The position numbers and the translations under genes are program-made. Below are positions 12,551-28,179 of a DNA stretch of 64,000 bases, in pieces. Below the pieces are notes generated by a model, which saw nothing but the letters and a program-made list of their open reading frames with translations, ran no database searches and had not been told where the DNA came from. Position 1 is the stretch's first letter; every line of letters starts with the position of its first letter. This DNA comes from Tubiluchus corallicola (lineage: Eukaryota > Priapulida > Priapulimorpha > Priapulimorphida > Tubiluchidae): positions 949,501-1,013,500 of the forward strand of contig JAQGDQ010000003.1 of the NCBI GenBank assembly GCA_030141605.1, read 5' to 3'.

Positions 12551-15500
12551 TTACCAATGGTGTAAATAAGGATTTCCAGGAATCCCTAGCCCCCTGTAGA
12601 AATGTGAACCATATGGCAGATACGTTTGGTGAAATCTGTGCGGGAACAAAGGTTGGTGCACGCGGTCGTAAGGGAAGCGGACACCTTGAACATTGTAACG
12701 AAGAGGATAATTGTGCTCCTTGCGTTGATGATGGACACGTTGAGGGTATACCACTGGCCGGACTGCAACAACTTTAGTTGGCTGTTTCTCAATAGCTACT
12801 TCCTCTGGCAATTCTTCGACGACAGATACCTCAGTTGACGCTTTTTCGACATTTTGTGGTTTCACTTCCAGTTGTTCAGATGGTTTTTTGCATTTGGTGA
12901 AATCAAGAAATGGACCTGCGGTTGGTATCGCTTCGTGTTGTCGTATTGAGCCGCTGGCTTCGTGATAACTACCAGGCCTGTACGTGTAGATATGAAATTT
13001 CTGTATAAATTCTTGTTGCATTGCACATTAATGAGTGTATTAACAACAGTAAAATTAATAAAAGAGAAACAAGTGAAGCCACAGTGAAGCCACTTTTCAC
13101 AAGAATCGAGATGGCAAACTCAGTCAAAAGTGCGACCCTATTATGTTCGACAAGAATTGCTCTAAATGTTATTAAAATCAAAATAAGCACTTCAGCTTTT
13201 AATGAATATGACACTTCTACAAATTTATAGAAAATTCGGCATTTTATATTTGCATGAAATTTTGAATGGTTTGGATTATAGTATGTCAGTATATTCTGGC
13301 GTTTGAGGTTCAAAAATCACTTTAATTCCAATGTTCAGAAAACTAAAATTTGTTAGAAAGAACACCAATCCATTTCTGAGTAGTCAGTTTAACAGCAATA
13401 ATGCATAAATTCTAGCGCTAATTTTATCGATTTACCTGTCTGGTATTAGCAAAGTCACACCATCTAAATTAACATCCTCTTCTGTCCCGTCTCCTTTTAT
13501 TGGTTTAGTAAACGCTAGTTGCTGAACATCATCAAACCGTCTTGCACCTACTAGTTCACAATTTTGAATAGCATCTATCTTGGGTGGCGTAGCTCTATCT
13601 TCGTTATACCTTACGTGGTAAACACTAAGAATTAGTGCAGGGAATATCGTAAATATATATGCACAGTTTGAAGAGCAGAAGATTCTATTCCACAACATCT
13701 TTTGTTCATAATTAGTTTTCTGCGACAGTTTTATGCAGTTAAATTTGTTGCATGTATGGATACTTTAACAAATAAATAAAATAAAATAAAGCTCATCCAG
13801 TATGCCGCACAACCAAAAAGAGCAGCAGCCACGCAGGTGGCAGTCAGTTTTGAGAGTGCTATTTTTTTAGAAAGTTTTTGTAGTGCGCTTGCTGGAATTG
13901 AACCTTACGTAGGCAGATTGCTTTGCGCCAGGATAGCGGTGTCATTGTTAGCTTGCAAGACTAAAAAATCGACAGCTTGCTTATGTAACAGAAAAGTACT
14001 TTTTGCAAGCTCAGCGTTTAAAGACTACAGTGTTCTTTCACAAAATACAAAAACAATTAGGATTATACTTGCTAATTTAGTTTCAGCTTATATATACCTA
14101 CCCGTCAAAGATTGTGCCTTTACCATCACTTGTTACCCAACCATAGCAAACGTCGGATTCAGCCTGTATAAAACATTTCTGGTTTAATTTCATTAGATTA
14201 GCTTAATCTTCAATCTTGCACTTACAGATTAAAAGATCAACCACCTGCGTGCTAGTTTGGAGAGAGGAAAGTTTGAAATCTATTCTATATATAAAAGTCA
14301 TGCGTAATTAGTCTCACATTTAACTCTTATTGAGCTGCTCTGGAGTTAACCATGCTTCCCATGTTTATGCCTTGAGTGCTGGCTGGCCTCAGTGATTTGT
14401 TTACCTGCTGAGAGTTTAATTTCGTGTAGATTAAGTGCAATTATTATGGCTTCGCAAAAGTGAAGTTTGTATAAAACATTGCGAAAACTTATTTATGAAT
14501 AGAAAATTGCGAAAAGATGTATTGCAGAAAGCAAGATTGAGAAAAAACTGTCTCAAACAGGTTTGAAACCAAAAAAGTTGCAGAAAAGCAGTGTTAACTG
14601 ATATTTTAGAAAACAACTTTCTGCCTCAATCACACACATTTCATTCGAGCACCATAAAGCGTTTTAATCTAACATAGGGAAAACAAGTCCAGTGATATAA
14701 ATCGTATAAACACACGAAAGCAATGCTAAATTAGAAAAGTTTGTAAAAGTTTACACTACCACTGGAACTCGAACTCAGGCCTTCTGCTACCCGGCCAGCT
14801 ATGCTAGCCACTACAACCACAGAAACACTCATTATACTCATATACTCATTACTCACCTCCTCAACCTTTATTGTATTTGGGACTGACCTAAATGTGTGAC
14901 TGTTTACAGAAGTACACCAACCGAAAACTTTTTTTATCTCGGACTTTACTAGAAGTCCAGAGTTCTTAGGTCAGCAGATAAAATGGGATCGGAGGGAATT
15001 ATTGGGAAAATATATGTTAAGCTGAAACAAGCAAGGTATTAAAGTGCAAAAATGCAAGTTAGCTTGTAATAGCGTTCTGAGCATACTCTTCTTTTTAAAG
15101 ATACCGCGCGGTTGACAAAAGGTTACCGTTGGTGTACTTCAATGCTTTGCATGCAGTCTGCGTTACCATTTGTAAACCGTTCTTTGAAAAGCCGAGTCCA
15201 ACCCATCCAGCAGTGCGAACAGTCAAAATGAAGAACACTTTGCCGTCTTCTGGCTCCGGCCAATACTCGAGCGCGTAAGTTTGGTCCTTATTGATCCATG
15301 TTCCATGGCAATCAAGACCTAGTTAAATATGCAACAATAAATTATTTATCCAACAATCAAACAAACAATCAGTCAGTCAATCAGTCAGTGAGTCAGTAAT
15401 GTCAAAATTGGGTGTACTTCATCGGTGTACTACAACGATTTTAAGCCCATATGCCACACTCTTCTTCATCGCAGAATGGGTACATGCTTGCGGGTTGTCG

Positions 15501-15725
15501 TTGTTGTTGTGGACAGTTTGCAGTGACGACATGCGTATACTAGGCTACTGCATCCTGGGATGTTATGGCATGCAATGATTTTATACCTTTCTGTCTCGTC
15601 TGCACATTAGCTGAAGAAAACGTCGCAAAAATTCAAAAGTTTTTTGCTAAAAACAGGAACAACAACGCTAATAACTACTAGCATCCCATTCGTGAAGCGA
15701 AAATTGTCAGTTACTGAGAGAAAGA

Positions 15726-15818
<93 letters not shown>

Positions 15819-16815
15819 CATGCACTGAATGTTAAAATTAGTGAAGGACTTAAAGCGCGTTAGGCGTGAATTAAGATACAGTTTTCAAAAATTGCTGTTT
15901 ACAATTCACATTACTACGCAGTATTATTACAAATACAAAACTATCTTACTCTACAATGAAGCAGCTAGACTAATAATATCACAGCCATTAGGAACTTTAG
16001 GTACTGCATGAAAGAGACAAAAAGATATATCACAAGAAGGTGATAAAAAAGTACTTAACGGCTACACTTACCTTCAAGTGGTGCTACCTCTGGTAGCGTT
16101 TGTGCTGCTGTAAAAATATGAACAAGTATAAAAACAAATAAAAATAATAACAAAAAAGTAGAATAGTAAATGCATACTTTCAAAAAATACTTGAAAATTG
16201 CACAAAAAGAAAAAGTAATGGCCGTGCATAATGAATTACTGATATTCATCACTTTCAGAACTAAACCTAAGCGTTTCGAAAAAAAAATTGTAACATATGT
16301 TAGATTTCTAAATTAAATTTCTTTATTTTATATAGAATATAAACAGTAAATAAATATTTATAAACATTCGTAAAAGACAGTATGTCTATAAAACCTTTTT
16401 TATTTAACATTTTAATTAGGCCATGAAATTAAAATGACGTAAGAGTACGTTAAGCTAAAAACTGTATGTTTGATAGTAGTAATTATGATTCATGAGTGTT
16501 TGCACTAAACAACAACCAAACCAATTAACAGACAAATAATCCAAATAATGAATTTTGAGGTTCTGCTTGTTGGATGAAAATTAATGATTCTAGTCGTATG
16601 CTGCACCAACCATTTTTAAGTGGTCACAACAAATGCTGAGGTATTTAGGTATTTGAGAAAGAGGATGCATAAAAAGGACTACCATAAAGTAAATGTAATG
16701 AGTCGTTCAGAGATCTTTGCCAATATATTTATATAAAGTGTAATGAATTTCTCGTTTAGTAACGTAAAAATATACCTGCTATTATCGGAAGAAGCAACAA
16801 GATTGAGGGCTGCAT
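12551..16815 (-). CDS. secreted DOMON-domain protein with C-terminal His/Tyr/Pro module (301 aa)
   Basis: Six exons on the minus strand: 16815-16776, 16107-16072, 15318-15167, 14163-14102, 13624-13436 and 12977-12551. Phases run 1,1,0,2,2 and sum to 906 nt. Residues 1-14 are a signal peptide (MQPSILLLLPIIAA). Residues 27-155 form one DOMON domain: an LDCHGTW start, GWVGLGFSKNG at 63-73, SDVCYGWV at 79-86, then RATPP and NCELVGARR. DOMON domains are beta-sandwiches that bind haem or sugar, and also occur beside copper monooxygenase domains, which are absent here. Residues 161-250 are a Glu/Val/Pro/Lys-rich linker. Residues 252-301 repeat the module of the 7401-8460 gene. The first exon is chosen because its hydrophobic peptide and phase fit the 36-nt second exon. 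The exon 3 donor (ATG|gtaacg) is supported because it rejoins the DOMON core. An extracellular role is inferred. Confidence 0.85.
13890..13935 (-). repeat. tRNA-derived SINE head (degenerate)
   Basis: On the minus strand an A-box-like TGGCGCAAAGC at 13930-13920 is followed by a B box GGTTCAATTCC at 13903-13893. The spacing is short and no cloverleaf can be drawn, so it is a relic. It lies in a DOMON-gene intron. Confidence 0.4.
14757..14823 (-). repeat. tRNA-derived SINE head
   Basis: On the minus strand an A-box-like TAGTGGCTAGCA (about 14814-14803) and a B box GAGTTCGAGTTCC (14776-14764) sit at tRNA-like spacing in an intron of the DOMON gene. No complete tRNA fold is evident. Confidence 0.6.
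15723..15815. repeat. (GA)n microsatellite
   Basis: About 46 GA units inside the second intron of the DOMON gene. It produces artefactual Arg-Glu and Ser-Leu frames. Confidence 0.97.
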
Positions 16816-18210
16816 GCTTTTTCACTGAAAATGTGACGTAGTTCAAACTTGTTTTGCAGTGGAAGGCTAATGTTGATGGCAACCTAAATTGTGGCATCAG
16901 TTTTCAGTGTCATTCGTTTTTATTGCTGAGAGACGTTTCAAGTTAACTAGGACATTTTTATGAGCCAAATTTGGCATTGACTTTTAAGTAGCACCATAAA
17001 ATTCAATTGTGGTAATAGAAATTCGCCGGTGGTCATTTGTAGGTGTGAGAAACGTACCAATATTGCATCGAACTTGGAAAATTTCATGTGTACCATGAGT
17101 TAAAGTAGGACATTTTCTCCTGGATAATGCAACCAATTTTCATAATCTTTTTAATACTTAATGGGACTTTTGACATTACTTAAAGAGAGCAAGATCCTTA
17201 CTACGTTTCTATAAAAGTTCAAAATAACAAGATAAGACTTGATAGGATAACAATCCTAATCGATTTTGTAACTTAAGACCGTAACTTTTCCAAGTTCAGC
17301 GCGCCATATCCACGCAACACAACACTCTCGCTTCCAAGCCGTATATATATCTGTTCAGAGATTTTGTTTGATGTTGGTGCAGTGGCTTATGTAAAAATAA
17401 AAGAGCTGATCTGAACTTCGAGAGGCAGTTAATTCTCCGTTTAGCTACGCAAGTCACTTTAAAAGTTTGGAAAAGGCACTCTTTTCAAACGCAAAAAGTG
17501 TGAAGTTCTACAAGGGCTATTGACGGTTGTGAGACCCAAAGTTGTAACACGTTTAGACTATGCCTAACTGCAGCACTGTATCACTTTAAATTTTGTTTTA
17601 CTTTGAAAATCATACAGCTGAAGCACTCGGAATCGGACTCGAACTCAGACTCCAGCAGTGAGGACTAGACGACAACAAAATGAACTGAACGAAAGTGAAC
17701 GGTAAAGAGGGTAGCGTCTTTCTCTACTCAGCTATCGTTTTAATAGAAATGAAATGATAAACAGATAGATGAAACATTATCGTTTACAAATAAAAATATC
17801 AATTTTCTAAAGTGATGAAAGAGGATACAATCACTTGTTAGAATCGCAAAAGCACAACAAGTAAAAGCACAAGGAAAACACTGTAGAAAAGAGCATCACA
17901 GGCTGTAATCAACGTAACTGGGAAAAAGACACAAACTTATGAGAGTAAAAAGATTTTGTTTCCCCCTTTATTCCCTGTGTCTCTTTTTTTCCACCTGGCG
18001 GTAAACTGCAGCCGGCGATTTCAAGCGTGTTTTTCTTTTTTCATTGTTTTAACTATTCGATTATTTTCATTTTTAATTATTCGACTATTTATTAATTATC
18101 ACTCTTTTTGCCACTAAGAATTAAATTTAAGTAATTTTGCATTTATCATGCAGATCTACTAACTCTCGTGCAAGCCAAATTTCGAAAATAGAGTGAAATT
18201 AAAGTAATCT

Positions 18211-18365
18211 AATGCTTGGTGACCGAGTTGTTGCTATGCCGAGCGTCGCGTCAGTGCGAGTAGTTTCAGTCAGGTCCCTAGGGCTGTGAATTCGATTTGA
18301 GTGAAAGCAGTCACGTCACATGTGATGTAAGCATTGACATGAACCACACTAGCCAGAACACCACT
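18211..18365 (+). repeat. 5S-derived SINE relic (diverged)
   Basis: TGCCGAGCGTCGCGTCAGT resembles the central 5S stretch, followed by GTCAGGTCCCTAGGG and an AATTCGATTTGAGTG run, as in the 6238 relic. Divergence is heavy; order and spacing of blocks are the evidence. Confidence 0.35.
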
Positions 18366-19481
18366 AAACAGAACTGAGAAATACTCTATTAAGAAACTAC
18401 AAAAAAAACCGTGAATAAGTGCGATGTCTTTATGATAAACAGTAAATAATGTCTTTATGATAAACTTATGATGGTTGTGACGAGGGCCGAGGCATATTAT
18501 TACTATAAAGACCTTTTGACTAATAAGCTGTAATTAAGACTGTACAAATTTTATATTTGTATTGTTTAGTAAATCGTAATGCAGATTATGTAAAGATGTA
18601 ATTAATTTAAATTGTACTGAGCTTCCTTGTAGCGTTTATTTGGATGCTCTAATCGTCGATTTGTAGTACATACTAAAATTTGCAGCTGTAGTGCATCGTT
18701 CTTGTTTTTAGGTATGTGTTTGATTTTTGTTTTGTGATGTTAACTATTTTGTGTGTGTGAAAATTTAAGTAGAACTAGCGAATGCCTTTTTTTCGAGTTT
18801 CCATCATACTAGTGTCCATCTCACAGCACACTGACACACGCTACTTGACGAGGTTCAGGCACCACGTTTTCACGCCAGGCTAGAGAGTACATCACGCCGG
18901 AAATGACGTCACCTATTTCCACCAAATTGCTTGGCAGTACACTGAATGTGGGTATGTGCTATGACTAGGTATAGTGCAAGCGGCGCGAAACTATTGACTG
19001 CAGCTTGATACAGCGTGGTATGAATTTGTGCGGTTCGATTAGACATGGTGCGGTGTATTGTGAGGATGTGATAGTCCAGCCCAGTGAGGTAAAGCACACA
19101 CGGTGATCACTCCACCCAGTTGTTATCCAACCCCGACTGTTTTACAAACGAAGCCATTTGGAATAGTGCAGCACTCTGTGAATCACTTTGGAATTTAGTA
19201 TTAGGAAGTCCAAAATCCACAGCTGTGCCTAAAACTCACATCACGCCGATCAATGACCGCAGCCAATTCAGCCAGCACACCATTAGCATTTCACCATTAC
19301 CAAATAACGGTGTGACTAGCTTTTAATGCTGTATATAGGACTTATACTGAGCTAAACTGACTTCTCAACAGGCATTATGGAGTGACGAGCTTCGTATTTA
19401 GTACCTTGTCTATTTCTGTAGCCAAAGACTTTGTTCTGAACGCCATATATTTATATGTACATTACGTTATCGCAGGGCATT

Positions 19482-19699
19482 GTACCTGTTCAACCTACTT
19501 CTATGAGGTCAACAACATATACTGTCTTAAACCCGTTCTGATCTTACTTGTAGGTCTAAATAGTCTCAGTTCCGCAGTAGAATCAGCGTACCTGTTTAGC
19601 CTATTTCCTATTAGGTCAACAGCATATACTGTCTTAAAAAATCCGTCTTAGTCTCACCTGCAGGTCTAAATAGTCTGCATTTCCGCAGTAGAGTTAGTC
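19482..19699. repeat. tandem duplication of a ~108-bp unit
   Basis: 19482-19587 and 19588-19699 align end to end. Both begin GTACCTGTT, share CATATACTGTCTTAAA and GGTCTAAATAGTCT, and end TTCCGCAGTAGA. Visual identity is roughly 80% with small gaps. Confidence 0.85.
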
Positions 19700-20108
19700 A
19701 CACATAATTGTCAGTTCGTGACTGACACAGCTGGAGTGAAACACCAGTATAACGCAGGTATGGTCATTATAATTAATTGTGTCATATGTTGCATTACTTT
19801 TTAATAATACTCGGCGTAAGAATTAAATTTGTGGTAAAGACATGTCTACGTGACGTGCTTAATTGTAGAGCCAGTAACCCTAGGGTCTAGGCCTACGAAG
19901 TCTTAAAAGCTTGCATTCGGAAGGTAGGTAAAATTCTACCATTTCGTGTTCCAAAACAAAATTATGTTATTGCATATTGTTTTTAAGCTTTAAGTCCGTA
20001 ATGATTAATTACTCATTGGCTGACAATTAATTTCCTTCACTGTTTCAAATCTACCTGATTTATTTTTTGTAGCAACAAGCGTGAAATGGGTAATATATAC
20101 ATCTAGTG

Positions 20109-20591
20109 CAGTGGTTCCCAAACTTTCTCGGACCGTTACCCAAATCGGGAAACCCGGTCATGTCCATTACCCCCCACCTAGTAGTACTACTTATCGAGTC
20201 CATTACCCCCCACCCACCGAGAATCAAATTAGGCAAGTAATATTTTACGTTTCCTTAGTATCAAAAAAATAGAGAGATAGTAAAAGGGGCCTAGCTTTCT
20301 CTAAACTCTAAACGCTGTGCAGAAATGTCGATAGAGAAGAAACCAAAGAAACAATCGTGAACTTCGACTTCTCCCCAGGATCGCACCAGAGATCGTGGGA
20401 ACGTGCGAATGATGGACCCCATGACACAGTGTTGCCTGCCGGAGGCAGTCTCTTTAAGAAGAAAACTACGTAAAATGCATTCCGAGCGAAGTTTTAAAAA
20501 TTTTCAGAGGGGTGCCCGTTACCCCCCCCCCCCCCCAAAAAAAACCATATTACCCCCGGGGGGTAATTTGCCCCTATTTTGGGAACCACTG
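20109..20591. mobile_element. non-autonomous hAT element (MITE) with perfect 8-bp target duplication
   Basis: The left end CAGTGGTTCCCAAA (20109-20122) and right end TTTGGGAACCACTG (20578-20591) are perfect 14-bp inverted repeats. The 8-bp sequence ATCTAGTG stands immediately outside on both sides (20101-20108 and 20592-20599), the duplication length of hAT transposases. The 483-bp interior has no transposase. It repeats a CATTACCCCCCAC motif and has poly-C and poly-A runs near the right end. The CAGTGGTTC terminus is typical of animal hAT families. Confidence 0.93.
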
Positions 20592-21432
20592 ATCTAGTGG
20601 ATAGTGGTTGTTACAGACTTGTTGAAGTAACATTTATTGTTGATGTGGTACACCTAATTTTTATGCTTATAACTTTAAAAAGTTGCATTATAGAACTGCG
20701 AGATACGCTGAGTACATTGTTGTAAACGTAATGCTACCTATGCAAGCTTACAAAAAAGCATTTGGGGGGATTTTGGTACAGCGCTAGGCGCAGTTAAGCA
20801 GCGCCAGATATATTATACAAGTAGATGGGTGGCTGAAGTCGAGTTAAACTCGAATAAATGCCCATGGGTATAAATACATACAACTACGCATAATACAATA
20901 TACTCTACTATTTTTACATACATCATATGTATTACAATATGTAAAAATAAATAGCTTTACTAGCATAATGTGGCAAAGTGTTATTTGTATAGCCCACGTT
21001 TGGTATTTATAGAGGCTCAGTTCAACTTGAAGTGGAACGAATTAAATTTATTGAAAGCATTAACTTTCTTGAAGTAAAAACATTTCGCAACGCACCTACT
21101 ACCAATACCATACCATGTAAATGTAACAGAATAGGGAACAATGCGTCTTTTCAAAAGTGAGGCCATTACTCGTTATCAGACAAAAGAGTCTGGATTCCGT
21201 TTAATTATATCAATTTGGTCACTATGCAAATTGCTTAAAAAGAATTGCTTTTTAATCGTACAACTTTTTTTATAACATTGGTTGATTTCCAGTTTTTATT
21301 GCACGTTTGGCTGTTTCAGCTCGAAGAGTTGTCTTAGGTATACCACTTTACCGCAATCTAGCGGAAAGTTTTGGAGTTAGATTTGGTAGTACCAGGCCGT
21401 GGAAGTCTATTGGAGGGCGACTGATTGTAATT

Positions 21433-26460
<5,028 letters not shown>

Positions 26461-28179
26461 TCAGTTTTATCAACTTTAATGGGTGCAGTTATTGTACTCG
26501 TTGTTACATTATCATACGAATTAATTAAATTTCAGTCAGATTAGTGATTTGACACGATTTTATCGTGCACCTGAAGGTTTTGTTTTTATTTTCCACTAAT
26601 ACGAGAATGATAACTTAATAATTTTTTAGTCTAACAGCTGCTAACATTCGGTAAAATATTAACTAGGTAATAATTAGTTATACCTATAGTTACTGACGAA
26701 ACGATATTAAAATTTATCATTTTCACATGGCTTAAACTTAATATTTACAGGGTTAAATCCGAATTATAGAGCAATGACTGTAAAGATCAAAACAATAACG
26801 CCTCCTACACGCTGACTAAAAAATGCAGTTAATCTTCTATGGGCTTTATTTATTAATTATGTCACCTTAGTTTGTACACATGTTTTAATGTCAACTGTTT
26901 GAATAGGAACGTCATTTATTGTTCTCATGAATCCATTTCATGAGTATGTTATTTAGAACGTCATTTAGCGATGCAATACAGTCCATTTTGTCATAAAAAT
27001 TTAAAGGCCGGGGTAAGTTTATTGTAACGTTGCAATATAAAAACTAGCTAAAAACTTATTGCACGAACAATAATGAGAACGACACGGCTTCACGGCGAAA
27101 GCAATCTGTTTATAAAGCTACGTCGCAAGCGAGCAACCTAAAAACTAATGAATATAATTGTTTGCAACCTTGCTTGCAAACACAAACCATTTTTGTTGTC
27201 ATAAGTGCTACTGACGTGTTATTTTGCGGAATGGCATATTTTGGGGATGCATATAATAATTAAAATTATTGTTAACTATATTAACCCTTTATGGCCAATT
27301 TTGAAACAAAATACTACAATTGTCCATTTTGCAGTGAATATATTAAAATTTCACACTTTACACTTACACTTATTTAGTACATAGTCTTTAAAGTCATCAA
27401 CTTAATTGTCGTGATATACTTGTGAATCTGTGCATTTTTATGTATTTACTTACTGTAATTGTTTTTATGAAATTTCGTAGCCTAGTAACTGTTTAGTCTT
27501 GTGAACTTTTCTTTAACCTGGAATGATGATTTTAGATGTTTTGTGTCTTTCAACATGCGGCCGTTTGTCTATTTGCATAGATTTGCAAACTAAATAAATA
27601 TTACTGTTAAAAATAACATTACTTTACTATTAAAATAGAAAATGTACTTTTTAATCGCAATGTTAATTTCTGTATTAGTAAGATATAAATTGGAGCTCGT
27701 TTACTAGAATGGAGAATCTTTCCTTAATACTTCCTTGTTTCAATAATTATGTAACCTTGGTTTAGTGGGCTCGGACAAATTGTATATAATAAAATGCAAC
27801 AATGAAGTGTAGTGTGCGTGTGATTGTTTGCATACATCGAAATAAATCACTTTTGTCACATTTACATACATTTTGTATTACGTGTCTGCGGTGTAAGGCC
27901 TATAACCTTTTACGCCCAATGGCAATTAGATGTTTCATTGGTCTACCTGAATAAATTAAATGAACAGAAGAAGAACACATTTCTTCCTGGTTACTCACAC
28001 TTTTAATTCTGCTCACGTTAATTATAAATTTATGTCTGTACAATTTTTATAAATACGAGTAGCATTTTCAAGTCTTTTGTTGTTAAAGTTAATATAGAAC
28101 AGTTGGTATAACGCGATAGCAGATTATACTTCGTGTAGTGAACGAGTACAGCTCGTCTTCTAAGAAGTGAAACGCCAAC
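26461..28179. other. spacer between PEBP copies 1 and 2
   Basis: AT-rich sequence with no exon-like segment; short open frames lack support. It must hold the 3' UTR of copy 1 and the promoter of copy 2. An AATAAA occurs at 27788-27793. Confidence 0.55.

Larger units (their letters stand above)
16816..21432. other. intergenic between DOMON and first PEBP gene; repeats only
   Basis: No exon with homology or a convincing splice pair was found. It contains possible SINE relics at 17620-17665 and 18211-18365, a locally GC-richer block at 18830-19340, a ~108-bp tandem duplication at 19482-19699, and the hAT element at 20109-20591. Confidence 0.55.

Noticed and set aside
12969-13313. 114-residue minus-strand frame with hydrophobic run
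   Set aside because: Mostly the intron between DOMON exons 5 and 6; the hydrophobic run is AT-rich intronic sequence.
13432-13698. 88-residue minus-strand frame starting with Met at 13698 as a separate gene start
   Set aside because: Its first 25 residues are intron. The acceptor at 13625-13626 joins in phase to the upstream DOMON exon and completes the domain.
13837-14187. 116-residue plus-strand frame
   Set aside because: It overlaps DOMON exon 4 on the other strand and a SINE head; no splice sites or recognisable features.
16055-16252. Minus-strand frame with a long hydrophobic N-terminus running into the DOMON exon
   Set aside because: The hydrophobic part is the T-rich polypyrimidine tract of an intron. 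The 36-nt exon 16107-16072 spliced to a real signal-peptide exon at 16815-16776 fits better in phase and composition.
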